Origin: Agrobacterium tumefaciens
GTDB lineage: Bacteria; Pseudomonadota; Alphaproteobacteria; Rhizobiales; Rhizobiaceae
Length of the DNA: 64,000 bases
Assembly: GCF_005221385.1 (NCBI RefSeq)
Contig: NZ_CP039904.1
Span: 1,585,501 to 1,649,500, forward strand
Direction: 5' to 3'
Part shown: positions 26,217 through 35,549 of the stretch, in pieces
Position numbering within the stretch: the stretch's first letter is position 1
How the letters are laid out: each line of letters begins with the position of its first letter
The notes under the pieces: generated by a model
What the model saw: only the letters and a program-made list of their open reading frames with translations
Database searches by the model: none
Told to the model about the DNA's origin: nothing
Position numbers and translations under genes: made by a program

Positions 26217-28115
26217 TCAGCCCGCAAGGCTGCGATAGATCGCCGGCAGCGCCGCTGGCAGCTTGGCGATCCTGCTGACGATGGCATAACCGTTCTGGCC
26301 GAACATGGCCGGAATATAGGATTGCGCCTTGCTGTCGACCGTTACGCCGAAGACGCTGACGCCCGAACGTCGCGCCTCGGAAACCGCACGACGGCTATCC
26401 TCTATGGCGAAGCGGCCCTCATAATGATCGACATCGTTCGGCTTACCATCCGTCAGCAACAGAAGCAGCTTGCGGCGCTCCGGCCTCTCATGCAGCTTGG
26501 CGCTGGCGTGGCGGATGGCGGGGCCGATGCGGGTGTAGAAACCGGGCTTCAGCGCCGCGATGCGACGCTCGACAGTGTGGCCCATCGGCTCATCGAAATC
26601 CTTCACCGTCTCCACCCGCACCCAGGAACGGCGGCGGGAGGTGAAGGTCAGGATGGAGTGACTGTCGCCGCAGGCGGAAAGCCCGTGGGCAAGCACCAGC
26701 AGGGCTTCCTTCTCCACATCGAGCACCCGGCGATTGTCGAACCAGGCATCGGTCGATAGCGACACGTCGACAAGAATAGTCACGGCAAGATCATGCGCCT
26801 GCGGGCGGCTTGCCATATGAATGCGGTCGCTGCCCTGTCCTCCGGCGGCGATATCGCTTCTGGCGCGAACCACGGCGTCAAGATCGAGATCATTGCCGTC
26901 AAGCTGGGCGCGCAGCATTTCGTGGCGTGGCCGCAGCACCTCGAATTGCCGCCTGACCCGGCGGATAAGGCTTTTGGTATCCGGGTCGGGTTCCGGTGCC
27001 GTTTCGGCGTCCTTCGCCGGACCGGCGATGACCCGGCAATGGTCGGCGAGATAGGTACCGCTGCGATAATCCCATTCGGGATAGGTCAGCTCCGCTGTCA
27101 GCGGGGTATGTTTCAGTGCTTCAGGAGGCAGGTCGAGATCGAAGCGGAAGCGGGCGGAAGGCCGTCCCTTTCTTTCACCCAGCGTCATATCGTCAAGCTC
27201 GTCGGCCGCACTGCCGTCGGCATCGTCGCTATCGTCACCCGGACGGTCGACATTGACCATCTCGGCCATGGCGAGGATTTTTTCGAAACGGTTGAGGATG
27301 AAGGGGCTGCGTTCGGTCTGGCGGTTCTCGGCCTTTTCGCGCACGGCGATATGGCGGGCCGCTTCCGCGCCCTGCGGCGCGGCGCCCGCTGCCGGCTGGT
27401 CTTCGCTCTGCCTGGCCTCGGATGTTTCGCGCAGCAGCGTGTCCGGCCACAGCGGCACCGGCAACATCGGCAGGTAGCGCGGGGGCGCCTTGACCGGAAA
27501 GCCGGCGGGTGGCGCATGGCCGTCGATCCCTGCCGCATCGGCCAGCATGGAAAGCACCCGTTGCTCCACCTGCTGTTCCGCCTGTGGCAACGGCCGCTTC
27601 TGCCGCACCGCGAGCATGGCGGCGCATAGCCGGCGATAGCGGGTCTTCAAGCCGGGAAAAGCACGGGTTACGGTGTCGGCAAGTTCTGCGGCGCGGTCGA
27701 GCCGGGCAAGATCGTTGCGCAGCGGATCGGCAGCTACGACCGGTTCAAGCGGCATCAGCGCCATGGCGGCAGCGAGCCAGAGATAAAGATCGCGGTTGAG
27801 GCGGCGGTCGGGAAACAGATCCAGCACCGGCGGCAGCATCAGCGTGGCGTGATCGCGCCCGGGCTGGGCAAGCTTTTCTTCGCCGAGACCCATGCGCTGG
27901 CGAAGCCTCAGCCGGTGTGTGGAGGTGCGGGCGCGGGCAGGGGCGATCTGCACCGCATGTTCACCGCCAAAACCCCGGAAACAGATGGCCAGTACGGCCT
28001 GCATATCTTCCAGTTTCACGGCATGATCCGGGAAGCGCAACCATGTGCCGGTTTCGCCGATCAGCCTGTGCCAGGCGCGGCCGACGGTTTCTTCCAGTTC
28101 CAGAAAGTCCAGCAT
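26217..28115 (-). CDS. norD: NorD, von Willebrand A-domain protein for NO reductase
   Basis: 632 aa, cytoplasmic. The C-terminal ~200 residues form a VWA domain with a MIDAS start (AVTILVDVSLSTDAW) and RKLLLLLTDGKPND; the middle contains an acidic stretch (DRPGDDSDDADGSAAD). NorD with the MoxR-type ATPase NorQ is needed to make active cNor. GAGGA lies 6 nt before the ATG. norQ ends 67 nt upstream. Confidence 0.95.
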   Translation of the reverse strand: MLDFLELEETVGRAWHRLIGETGTWLRFPDHAVKLEDMQAVLAICFRGFGGEHAVQIAPARARTSTHRLRLRQRMGLGEEKLAQPGRDHATLMLPPVLDLFPDRRLNRDLYLWLAAAMALMPLEPVVAADPLRNDLARLDRAAELADTVTRAFPGLKTRYRRLCAAMLAVRQKRPLPQAEQQVEQRVLSMLADAAGIDGHAPPAGFPVKAPPRYLPMLPVPLWPDTLLRETSEARQSEDQPAAGAAPQGAEAARHIAVREKAENRQTERSPFILNRFEKILAMAEMVNVDRPGDDSDDADGSAADELDDMTLGERKGRPSARFRFDLDLPPEALKHTPLTAELTYPEWDYRSGTYLADHCRVIAGPAKDAETAPEPDPDTKSLIRRVRRQFEVLRPRHEMLRAQLDGNDLDLDAVVRARSDIAAGGQGSDRIHMASRPQAHDLAVTILVDVSLSTDAWFDNRRVLDVEKEALLVLAHGLSACGDSHSILTFTSRRRSWVRVETVKDFDEPMGHTVERRIAALKPGFYTRIGPAIRHASAKLHERPERRKLLLLLTDGKPNDVDHYEGRFAIEDSRRAVSEARRSGVSVFGVTVDSKAQSYIPAMFGQNGYAIVSRIAKLPAALPAIYRSLAG

Positions 28116-28182
28116 GGTTTATCCTCATGGCATCGGACCGGACTGCGCGGGGCCGCGCAATCCGGTGTGGATATCAAAGCGC

Positions 28183-28995
28183 CTATCGAATGATCGCATC
28201 CGCGACTTCATGCAGCGCGGCTTTCACATCAGGCTCGTCGGTCAGCGGTTCGATCATGGTTGCGCGCACGGCCTGGCGGGCGGGAAGGCCGGTATCGATG
28301 AGGCTGGCGCAATAAACGAGCAGCCGGGTGGAAACGCCTTCTTCCAGATCGTGGCCCTTCAGGCCGCGCAGCCGGTGGGCAAGATCGACAAGCGGCTCGA
28401 CATCGCGCGCATCCAGCCCGCTTTCATGGGAGACGACGGCGATTTCCTGTTCCTTGGGCAGAAAGTCGAATTCGATGGCGACGAAGCGCTGGCGGGTGCT
28501 GGGTTTCAGGCTCTTTAAAAGGTTCTGATAGCCGGGATTGTAGGACACGACGAGCATGAAGCCCGAGGGTGCTTCCAGCACTTCGCCGGTGCGCTCCAGC
28601 GGCAGGATGCGGCGGTCGTCGGTGAGCGGATGCAGCACAACCGCCACATCCTTGCGCGCCTCGACGATCTCGTCGAGGTAACATATGCCGCCCTGGCGCA
28701 CGGATCGCGTCAGCGGGCCGTCCATCCACATGGTTTCGCCGCCTTTCAGCAGGTAACGACCGGTCAGGTCGGCGGCGGCAAGATCGTCGTGGCACGAAAC
28801 GGTGGAAAGCGGCAGGCCGAGTTTCGCCGCCATATGGCTGACGAAACGGGTCTTGCCGCAACCGGTCGGGCCTTTCAGCAGAAGCGGCAATTGCCGCACC
28901 CAGGCGCTTTCAAACAGTGTGCATTCATTGCCGAGCGGTCTGTAAAAAGGCGCGTCCGGTTGCGGCTGCGGCGCGGGACGGAAAATCGTGTTCAT
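28183..28995 (-). CDS. norQ: NorQ, MoxR-family AAA ATPase
   Basis: 270 aa from ATG 28995 (GGAG, 6-nt spacer). Walker A GPTGCGKT, Walker B region GGICYLDEIVEARKD, sensor segment VVSYNPGYQ. It works with NorD as a chaperone-like pair for NO reductase activation, probably iron insertion. 65 nt behind norB. Confidence 0.95.
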   Translation of the reverse strand: MNTIFRPAPQPQPDAPFYRPLGNECTLFESAWVRQLPLLLKGPTGCGKTRFVSHMAAKLGLPLSTVSCHDDLAAADLTGRYLLKGGETMWMDGPLTRSVRQGGICYLDEIVEARKDVAVVLHPLTDDRRILPLERTGEVLEAPSGFMLVVSYNPGYQNLLKSLKPSTRQRFVAIEFDFLPKEQEIAVVSHESGLDARDVEPLVDLAHRLRGLKGHDLEEGVSTRLLVYCASLIDTGLPARQAVRATMIEPLTDEPDVKAALHEVADAIIR

Positions 28996-29060
28996 GGTCA
29001 TCTCCATGGTTGGTGGCAATGAACCGGCTCTCCGGGGGAAAAGGAGAGCCGGTTCGTTTC

Positions 29061-30407
29061 TCATTCGGCGGGCTGCACGAGGCGGGCAACGTCGCCCTGT
29101 TTCTGCTTGCCCGGTACCAGGATTGCCCAGATGAACATGACCGCCGAAATGAGAACCGCGAAACCGGAACCGAGACGGATCCAGTAGAAGATCGCCAGCT
29201 GGTCCTGCACATCCATGAAGCTTTCGCCCATGACCCGCTGCAGCTGGATCTGCACCACGCCGGCGAATGTCAGCGCAAAGGTCATGACCGACATGGCCGT
29301 GCACATGACCCAGAAGCTCGTCATCGAAAGCCACTGGTTGTAAGGCGCACGCTTCTTCATTTCCGGGATGGCATAGGCCATCATAGCAAGGTTCAGCATC
29401 ACATAGGCGCCGAAGAAGGCGAGATGCCCGTGGGCGGCGGTAAGCTGCGTGCCGTGGGTGTAATAGTTCACCGACGACAGCGTGTGCAGGAAACCCCAGA
29501 CGCCGGCGCCGAAGAAGGCCATGACCGAGCAGCCGATCGACCATAACAGCGCAGCGCGGTTCTCATGTTTGCGGCCGGCCTTCCAGGTCATGACGAAGGT
29601 GAAGATGACCATGGTGAAGAAGGGGGCCACTTCCAGCGTGGAGAACAGCGAACCGATCCACTGCCAGTAACCCGGCGCGCCGATCCAGTAATAATGGTGG
29701 CCGGTGCCGAGAATGCCCGAGAAGAGGGCGAGGCCGACGATGACATAGAGCCATTTTTCCACCACTTCGCGGTCGATGCCATTGAGTTTGATCATCAGGA
29801 AGGCGAGGATCGACGCCATGATCAATTCCCACACGCCTTCCACCCACAGATGGATCACGTACCACCAGTACATCTTGTCGAGCGCGAGGTTCATGGGGTT
29901 GTAGAAGGCGAAGAGGAAGAAGATCGCCAGACCCCAGAGACCGAAGAGCAGGATGTTGATGACGGTGGTCTTGCGGCCCTTCAGCGCTGTCATGGTGATA
30001 TTGAACAGGAACATCAGCACCACAAGGACGATGCCGACCTTGATGGCGAAGGGCTGTTCGAGGAATTCGCGGCCTTCATGGATGCGGAACATATAGCCGA
30101 CCACGGCAACCGCGGCGGCCACCAGGAAGATCCAGAACTGCGCGATGGCGAGCTTGGGGCTGTAAAGCTCGGTTTCCGTCTCTTCCGGCAGAAGATAGAA
30201 GGTCGAGCCCATGAAGCCCATCAGCAGCCACACGACCAGCGCATTGGTGTGGATCATACGCACGATGTTGAAGGGCAGAAGCTCGGAAAGCGTATTGGGC
30301 AGCACGTAGATCGTCGCGGCGACGACGCCGAACAGGATCTGCGCCACGAACAGCCCGATTGCGCCGTAAAAATACAGCATGGCGACTTTTTGCGTCTGGT
30401 ATTTCAT
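29061..30407 (-). CDS. norB: Nitric oxide reductase large subunit
   Basis: 448 aa, 12 membrane helices, haem-copper oxidase superfamily. Metal ligand regions visible: MIHTNALVVWLLMGF (haem b His), HLWVEGVWELI (the Glu near the non-haem iron), GTGHHYYWIG (the two His ligands), and a late His pair in TQLTAAHGHLAFFG. It reduces 2 NO to N2O in the membrane, taking electrons from NorC. Start preceded by AGGAG. Confidence 0.97.
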   Translation of the reverse strand: MKYQTQKVAMLYFYGAIGLFVAQILFGVVAATIYVLPNTLSELLPFNIVRMIHTNALVVWLLMGFMGSTFYLLPEETETELYSPKLAIAQFWIFLVAAAVAVVGYMFRIHEGREFLEQPFAIKVGIVLVVLMFLFNITMTALKGRKTTVINILLFGLWGLAIFFLFAFYNPMNLALDKMYWWYVIHLWVEGVWELIMASILAFLMIKLNGIDREVVEKWLYVIVGLALFSGILGTGHHYYWIGAPGYWQWIGSLFSTLEVAPFFTMVIFTFVMTWKAGRKHENRAALLWSIGCSVMAFFGAGVWGFLHTLSSVNYYTHGTQLTAAHGHLAFFGAYVMLNLAMMAYAIPEMKKRAPYNQWLSMTSFWVMCTAMSVMTFALTFAGVVQIQLQRVMGESFMDVQDQLAIFYWIRLGSGFAVLISAVMFIWAILVPGKQKQGDVARLVQPAE

Positions 30408-30431
30408 CTTGTCATCTCCTTGCCGTCAACC

Positions 30432-30884
30432 TCAACCCGCATCGTTCGGCGGCCAGTTCTGCGTCTTGATCCGGCTCGTCCATTCGAGGAAGTCGACGAG
30501 ATCATCGAGTTCCTGTTCGGTGAGATTGAATTGAGGCATCTGGCGCCGGCCTTCGATGCCGGTGGGCTGGGCGGCCATCCACGCCTTGATGGAATCGCGG
30601 GCCGTTTCCTTGTCTTCCACGCCGCCATAACGCTTCCAGACATTGCCGAGTTCGGGCGCGAAATAGGCACCTTCGCCGAGCAGCGTGTGACAGTTGATGC
30701 AGGAGTTTTTCTCCCACACGTGCTTGCCGCGCGCGACGCTTTCCGTCAGCGTGCTTTCATCCGTCGAGGTGGTGCGCATGTAATAATGACTATGGGCCGT
30801 CAGCCCGACGAATATGGCGAAGAAGAAGATGGAGCCGCCGTAAAAGACGTTTCGCGCTCCTGTTTTGGTCAGGCGTTCTGCCAT
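30432..30884 (-). CDS. norC: Nitric oxide reductase cytochrome c subunit
   Basis: 150 aa from ATG 30884 (AAAGGA upstream). One N-terminal anchor (VFYGGSIFFFAIFVGLTA), then a single haem c site C62-x-x-C65-H66 and an axial Met in RQMPQFNLTEQE. NorC feeds electrons to NorB. 24 nt upstream of norB. A perfect NnrR-type palindrome is centred 141 bp upstream. Confidence 0.97.
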   Translation of the reverse strand: MAERLTKTGARNVFYGGSIFFFAIFVGLTAHSHYYMRTTSTDESTLTESVARGKHVWEKNSCINCHTLLGEGAYFAPELGNVWKRYGGVEDKETARDSIKAWMAAQPTGIEGRRQMPQFNLTEQELDDLVDFLEWTSRIKTQNWPPNDAG

Positions 30885-31018
30885 GCCAATGGTCCTTTCC
30901 ATCCGGAAGACCGCTTATGCGGACTGGCTTGATCGAACCCTCTTGCCGGGATTTGCCAGCAGGCTGGCGGAATGCGGTGGGGTCTGAAGCCTTTCTAGCC
31001 GCTGGCCGCCGGCGTTCT

Positions 31019-31032
31019 TTGCCATTTGGCAA
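31019..31032. promoter_or_regulatory. NnrR-type box upstream of norC
   Basis: TTGCCATTTGGCAA, a perfect 14-bp palindrome of the TTG-N8-CAA class, 135 bp upstream of norC and just inside the gap after norF. The best-formed site of this kind in the window. Confidence 0.75.
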
Positions 31033-31062
31033 ACAAGCGGCGAGGTGGTGTGATCCGCCTTT

Positions 31063-31353
31063 TCAGAGCGACAAAATGCCCTGCAGGAACACCCGCAAAA
31101 GGGCTGCGGCGGCAAAGATGGCGGGCCATGCCAGAAGCGCTGTGCGTAGCAGGCCGCGCTCTTCGCGAAAGCCGAGAAAGTCGTCGATGACGCGTCTGGA
31201 TTTCATAAGTGCGAAAAGCAGCATCAGGCAGGCGGCGGCAACCGGCGGCAGAAGCGCCGCCTTCCATGATGTGACGACGGCCGTGCCGGCGAGAACGAGA
31301 ATGGCAAGCACTGCAAAACTTCTTGCAAGCTGGTGGGAGGTGCGTTGGATCAT
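31063..31353 (-). CDS. norF: NorF-like small membrane protein
   Basis: 96 aa from ATG 31353, which begins 5 nt after the norE stop. Three hydrophobic segments (FAVLAILVLAGTAVVTSW; ALLPPVAAACLMLLFALM; AWPAIFAAAALLRVFL). Size, topology and position behind norE fit NorF, a poorly understood accessory of NO reductase. Sequence motifs alone are weak; context carries the call. Confidence 0.85.
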   Translation of the reverse strand: MIQRTSHQLARSFAVLAILVLAGTAVVTSWKAALLPPVAAACLMLLFALMKSRRVIDDFLGFREERGLLRTALLAWPAIFAAAALLRVFLQGILSL

Positions 31354-31358
31354 GATTG

Positions 31359-31892
31359 TCAAACCAGATAAATAACGGGAAAGATGACGATCCAGACCAG
31401 ATCGATGACATGCCACAGCGTCGTCACAAGCGTGACGTTCTCGTTTTTCGGGAAGACTGCGATGATGAACAGCAGCACGGCCACGAAGATGACATGCAGC
31501 AGGTGGAAGCCGGTGAGCAGGAAATAAAGCTCGAAGAACGAGCCATAGGCGGGATCGGACGCGAAGGCGATTTCGGTGGAATATTCATAGAGTTTTACGC
31601 CGACGAAAGCGAAGCCCAGCAGGCCGGCAAGCACAAGTGCCCGCCTTTTGCCCGGCAGCGCGGTGTGGCGGCTGGCCGCAACGGCCGCCTGCCAGCCGCT
31701 CGCCAGCAAAATCAGCGTATTGAGACCGGCAAGCTGCGGCTGCAGATGTTGGCGGCCGGCGGCAAATCCCTCAGCATCGAGGGCGAAAGCGATGATGAAC
31801 GCCCCGGTGAGCGCGCCGAAGGCGGCAAGTTCGCTCCAGACCAGAATCCACAGGAGCAGGTTTCCGCTTTCCTCTTCCGTATTTGTCGCCAT
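31359..31892 (-). CDS. norE: NorE, cytochrome oxidase subunit III-like protein
   Basis: 177 aa from ATG 31892. Five membrane helices of the haem-copper oxidase subunit III family (LLLWILVWSELAAFGALTGA at the start, GFHLLHVIFVAVLLFII and LWHVIDLVWIVIFPVIYLV at the end). NorE supports NO reductase activity but is not part of the purified enzyme. The NnrR-type site at 31953 lies 61 bp upstream. Confidence 0.93.
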   Translation of the reverse strand: MATNTEEESGNLLLWILVWSELAAFGALTGAFIIAFALDAEGFAAGRQHLQPQLAGLNTLILLASGWQAAVAASRHTALPGKRRALVLAGLLGFAFVGVKLYEYSTEIAFASDPAYGSFFELYFLLTGFHLLHVIFVAVLLFIIAVFPKNENVTLVTTLWHVIDLVWIVIFPVIYLV

Positions 31893-31952
31893 GGCCTTGT
31901 CCGTAATTGTAAAACAGCAAGCCACGCTTAGGCGTCCTCAAACCCCGCTTCT

Positions 31953-31966
31953 TTGCGGTCGGTCAA
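31953..31966. promoter_or_regulatory. NnrR-type box between norE and the nnrU-side genes
   Basis: TTGCGGTCGGTCAA, TTG-N8-CAA class, nearly midway between norE (61 bp) and the 51-aa ORF (64 bp). It could drive both divergent units. Confidence 0.6.
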
Positions 31967-32029
31967 AGAAGGGAGCGCACAAAGCCCTATTGTCATGACA
32001 AAGCGCAACTCTGGAAAATGGAGCTTCCC

Positions 32030-32185
32030 ATGAACGACGCACAGGTCGGGCTGATTGTCGCAACCCCTGTTATCATTGGCTTTGCGGTGCTGTTGTACCG
32101 TATGGGAGTGGTGCAGCGCATGGGCGCGGTTTCCGCCGTGCTTGCCTCCGTGGCCATTGCGTCGGTGCTGTTCCTGAACCAGTGA
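32030..32185 (+). CDS. 51-aa membrane protein upstream of nnrU
   Basis: Too short for most gene calling but well supported: GGAG 6 nt before ATG 32030, stop 12 nt before nnrU. Sequence begins MNDAQVGLIVATPVIIGFAV and has two hydrophobic segments (VGLIVATPVIIGFAVLLY and MGAVSAVLASVAIASVLFL) joined by a short basic loop (RMGVVQR). Its promoter region carries an NnrR-type site. Probably an NO-induced small membrane protein; function unknown. Confidence 0.75.
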   Translation: MNDAQVGLIVATPVIIGFAVLLYRMGVVQRMGAVSAVLASVAIASVLFLNQ

Positions 32186-32197
32186 GAAGACAGTCGC

Positions 32198-32875
32198 ATG
32201 CTTGAACTTGTCGCCGCTCTTTCGCTTTTCGTGGCGCTGCATTCCATTCCCGCCATACCTGCCGTGCGCGGCCGGCTGATCGCGGCCATCGGCAGGCCCG
32301 CTTATTTCGGGGCTTATTCCGTCGTCTCGCTTCTGACGTTGGGCTGGGTATTTTATGCCGCGCTGTCGGTCGATTATATTCCGCTCTGGGATGTCGTGCC
32401 CTGGCAGGCGCATGTCACCTTTGTGGCAGCGCCGATTGGCCTGTTTTTCGTGCTGGCCGGCCTCCTCAGCGTCAATCCGCTCTCCATTTCCGTGCGGCAG
32501 GGGCAAGAGCCCGGTGCGATCGTGCGCATCACCCGCCATCCGGTGCTCGTCGGTTTCCTGTTCTGGTCGCTCGGCCATGTCGTGCCGAATGGCGACCTGC
32601 GTTCCGTCATCCTGTTCGGCGGCTTTGCGCTGTTTTCGCTTGGTGGGATGGCGATGACGGAAAAACGCGCGCGGAAAAGACTGGGGAATGCGTGGAACGT
32701 GGTGGCTGCCGGAAGCGCTACGGTTCCCTTCGCGGCGATCCTTTCCGGCAAAAACCGCATCGCCGTGGATGGGCCGATGTTGCTTGCCGCGGCGCTGACA
32801 GGGTTGACGGTCTGGTGGCTGCTGGCCGGCGGCCATGTCATGCTCTTCGGCGCGGACCCCATGGCATATCTCTGA
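32198..32875 (+). CDS. nnrU: NnrU-family membrane protein
   Basis: 225 aa, six or so membrane helices. The NnrU family segments are visible: LFVALHSIPAIPAVRGRL at the start, VRITRHPVLVGFLFWSLGHV and LGGMAMTEKRARKRLG. NnrU is needed for normal denitrification gene expression in Rhodobacter; relatives include the 15-cis-zeta-carotene isomerase. It ends 4 nt from the convergent ubiX stop. Confidence 0.93.
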   Translation: MLELVAALSLFVALHSIPAIPAVRGRLIAAIGRPAYFGAYSVVSLLTLGWVFYAALSVDYIPLWDVVPWQAHVTFVAAPIGLFFVLAGLLSVNPLSISVRQGQEPGAIVRITRHPVLVGFLFWSLGHVVPNGDLRSVILFGGFALFSLGGMAMTEKRARKRLGNAWNVVAAGSATVPFAAILSGKNRIAVDGPMLLAAALTGLTVWWLLAGGHVMLFGADPMAYL

Positions 32876-32879
32876 TCGC

Positions 32880-33470
32880 TTAGGGCGCCTTCACCATATG
32901 CGGTTGCCATATCGGTGCCTGCGGCGCGGAAGCGATGCCGAGCTGATCGATGGCGCGGGCGGCGAGTTGGTCGACAATATCGTCGACGCTTTGCGGCCTG
33001 TTGTAAAAGGCCGGCACCGGCGGCATGACGATCGCGCCAGCCTCCGTGACCGTGCACATGTTGCGCAGATGGATGAGATGCAGCGGCGTCTCGCGCGTCA
33101 TCAGCACGAGTTTCCGCCGTTCCTTCAGATGCACATCGGCGGCGCGGGTAAGGAGATTGTCCGAAAGCCCGGTTGCGATGGCCGCAAGGGTACGCATGGA
33201 GCAGGGGGCGACGATCATGCCGGCCGTTGGGAAAGAGCCGCTGGCAATCGCCGCGCCGATATCATCGACAGCATGATTGACGCTGGCGAGCGAAAACATC
33301 CGTCCCATGGCTTCCGCACCTTCCTCATGCAGCACGGTGCGTCTGGCAGATTGCGACAGGACGAGATGGATTTCGACACTTTTTATCGCCGCGAGTCGTT
33401 CGACGATGCGCAGCGCAATGCCGGCACCCGATGCGCCGGTGACGCCGACCACAACGCGGCAAGGGGTCAT
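32880..33470 (-). CDS. ubiX: UbiX-type flavin prenyltransferase
   Basis: 196 aa from ATG 33470 (overlaps the ubiD stop as ATGA). Flavoprotein fold: VVVGVTGASGAGIALRIVERL at the start, then MIVAPCSMRTLAAIATGLSDNLLTRAADV and VLMTRETPLHLIHLRNM. UbiX makes the prenylated FMN that UbiD needs. A dedicated pair in a denitrification island suggests a copy used under anoxic conditions. Confidence 0.95.
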   Translation of the reverse strand: MTPCRVVVGVTGASGAGIALRIVERLAAIKSVEIHLVLSQSARRTVLHEEGAEAMGRMFSLASVNHAVDDIGAAIASGSFPTAGMIVAPCSMRTLAAIATGLSDNLLTRAADVHLKERRKLVLMTRETPLHLIHLRNMCTVTEAGAIVMPPVPAFYNRPQSVDDIVDQLAARAIDQLGIASAPQAPIWQPHMVKAP

Positions 33471-34993
33471 GGCCATTCTCCAAGGCCGAGGTCACGCCAC
33501 ATCAGATCCACCTTGGCGACGACGTCTGGCGTCATGGAGAGCACACGGCCCCATTCGCGCTCCGTCTCCGGCGAAAGCTTGCGGGTGGCGTCCAGCCCCA
33601 TCTTGCCGCCAAGGCCGGCTTTCGGTGAGGCGAAGTCGAGATAATCGATCGGCGTATCATCGATGATCGTTGTATCGCGCGAGGCATCGAAACGGGTGGA
33701 GAGCGCCCAGATGACATCCGCCCAGTTGCGCACATCAATATCGGGATCGACCAGAATGATGAGCTTCACATAGCTGAACTGCGGTAACATCGACCACAAG
33801 CCCATCATCACCCGCTTTGCCTGGCCGGGATAACGCTTGTCGATGGAGGCGACCATGACGCGGTAGGAACAGGCCTCCGGCGGCATCCACAGCTCCACGA
33901 TTTCCGCAAACTGCTTTTTCACGAGCGGCAGGAAAATCTCGAGCATGGCTTCGCCGAGAACCGAGGGCTCATCCGGCGGCCGGCCGGTATAGGTGGAAAG
34001 ATAGATCGGGTCGCGGCGCATGGTGATGGCCGACAGCGTCATGACCGGAAAGGATTCGACCGAATTATAATAGCCGGTATGATCGCCATAGGGCCCTTCG
34101 AGCGCCGTTTCCGTTGCTGAGACGGTGCCTTCCAGCACGATCTCGGCATTGGCGGGTACCGGCATCGGCACGGTCAAGGCTCTGGCGATGCGGCTTTTCG
34201 AGCCGCGCAGCAGGCCGGAAAAACCAAGCTCGCTGATATGTTCGGGAAGCGGCATGACGGCGGAAAGAATAGTGGCGGGATCAGCGCCGATGGCGACGGT
34301 GACGGGCATATCCAGCCCGCGCGCCTGCCACTGGCGGTGGTGATGCGCGCCGCCGCGATGCGCCAACCAGCGCATGATCACCCTGTCGGGCGCAAGCACC
34401 TGCATGCGATAGATGCCGACATTGATATCGTCGGGGTCATCAGGCGAACGGGTGATGACCAGCGGCCAGGTGATGAGCGGGGCCGGCTCGCCCGGCCAGC
34501 ACCATTGCACCGGCAGGCGGGCAAGATCGATGGCATCACCTGTCAGTACCTTTTCCTGCACCGGCGCGCGCGAGACGTTGCGTGGCCGCATGGAAAGGGC
34601 TGCTCGCAGCAGGGGCAGCTTACCCCATGCCTCGGCCATGGATTTGGGCGGGCGCGGCTCGCGCAATTCGGCGAGCTTTTGTCCAAGCGCGGGCAGGCCG
34701 CCCGCTTCCAGCCCCAGACCCCATTCGATCCGCTGCCGCGTGCCGAAGAGATTGGCAAGCAGCGGCATGTCCCGCACCTTGCCCTCATGGTCGACGGGTT
34801 GCTCGAACAGCAACGCCGGCCCACCATCGGCGAGCACGCGGCGGTGGATTTCGGTGATTTCGTGCACCAGCGAGACCGGCTGGCGGATTCGCCGCAGTTG
34901 CCCGCGTTCTTCCAGCAGCCGGACGAAACCGCGCAGATCGGCTGCGCGGGTGGGCTTCACCTCTGTCTTTGTGTCTGTCGGTTCGTCTCTCAT
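33467..34993 (-). CDS. ubiD: UbiD-family decarboxylase
   Basis: About 508 aa; start uncertain, with ATG 34993 chosen, ATG 35023 and TTG 35041 possible. The conserved part begins ADLRGFVRLLEERGQL. Prenyl-FMN/metal site residues lie in NVGIYRMQVLAPDR and in ALEGPYGDHTGYYN. It probably removes the carboxyl group of 3-polyprenyl-4-hydroxybenzoate in ubiquinone synthesis. It is coupled to ubiX downstream and follows the DUF488 gene on the same strand. Confidence 0.93.
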   Translation of the reverse strand: MRDEPTDTKTEVKPTRAADLRGFVRLLEERGQLRRIRQPVSLVHEITEIHRRVLADGGPALLFEQPVDHEGKVRDMPLLANLFGTRQRIEWGLGLEAGGLPALGQKLAELREPRPPKSMAEAWGKLPLLRAALSMRPRNVSRAPVQEKVLTGDAIDLARLPVQWCWPGEPAPLITWPLVITRSPDDPDDINVGIYRMQVLAPDRVIMRWLAHRGGAHHHRQWQARGLDMPVTVAIGADPATILSAVMPLPEHISELGFSGLLRGSKSRIARALTVPMPVPANAEIVLEGTVSATETALEGPYGDHTGYYNSVESFPVMTLSAITMRRDPIYLSTYTGRPPDEPSVLGEAMLEIFLPLVKKQFAEIVELWMPPEACSYRVMVASIDKRYPGQAKRVMMGLWSMLPQFSYVKLIILVDPDIDVRNWADVIWALSTRFDASRDTTIIDDTPIDYLDFASPKAGLGGKMGLDATRKLSPETEREWGRVLSMTPDVVAKVDLMWRDLGLGEWP

Positions 34994-35049
34994 GCCGTCT
35001 GTTTGCAGGCGGTAGTGCGGCATGTCCTTGCGCTGCCGCAAATGCGGCT

Positions 35050-35400
35050 TCAGTGCGAACGAAGATAGTCGGCGAGAACGAGGGCGTGGTTGTGTTCGGT
35101 ATCATGGGCGGCATAAAGCAGTGTGACGCGGCCATTCGCCATCAGCTCCTTCATGCGCGCCACGGCATCGGGATTGGCCGCCAGCTCCTCATGATAGTGT
35201 TGGGTGAATTCCGCAAAGCGCGACGGCATGTGCGAGAAATTCTTGCGCAATTCGTTGCTGGGAGCGATTTCCTTCATCCACAGGGAAAGTTGTGCGGTTT
35301 CCTTGCGCATGCCACGTGGCCACAGCCGATCCACCAGAATGCGTGCGCCGTCATCATCGCTGGCGGCATCGTAAATCCGTTTGATCCTTACATCGGACAT
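35050..35400 (-). CDS. DUF488 family protein
   Basis: 116 aa from ATG 35400, behind a near-perfect AAGGAGG. Family motif near the start (VRIKRIYDAASDDDGARILVDRLWPRG) and LYAAHDTEHNHALVLADYL near the end. DUF488 proteins have no settled function. It heads the ubiD-ubiX strand and shares a short divergent promoter region with ubiT. Confidence 0.85.
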   Translation of the reverse strand: MSDVRIKRIYDAASDDDGARILVDRLWPRGMRKETAQLSLWMKEIAPSNELRKNFSHMPSRFAEFTQHYHEELAANPDAVARMKELMANGRVTLLYAAHDTEHNHALVLADYLRSH

Positions 35401-35476
35401 TGGCGGCCTCCTTCGCTTCGCAAGTGAATGATTTATAGCGGCTTTTGTGACGCCGCACCCGAAAATCTCTCTGTCT

Positions 35477-35490
35477 TTGCGTTCGCTCAA
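35477..35490. promoter_or_regulatory. NnrR/FNR-type box between DUF488 gene and ubiT
   Basis: TTGCGTTCGCTCAA, TTG-N8-CAA class, 60 bp upstream of ubiT and 77 bp upstream of the DUF488 gene. Position suits control of the anaerobic ubiquinone genes on both strands. Confidence 0.6.
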
Positions 35491-35549
35491 ACCTGTGCTG
35501 GCGCGCTGCGGTTAGGTTTCTGCCCACAACTGACCTGACAGGACCATCC

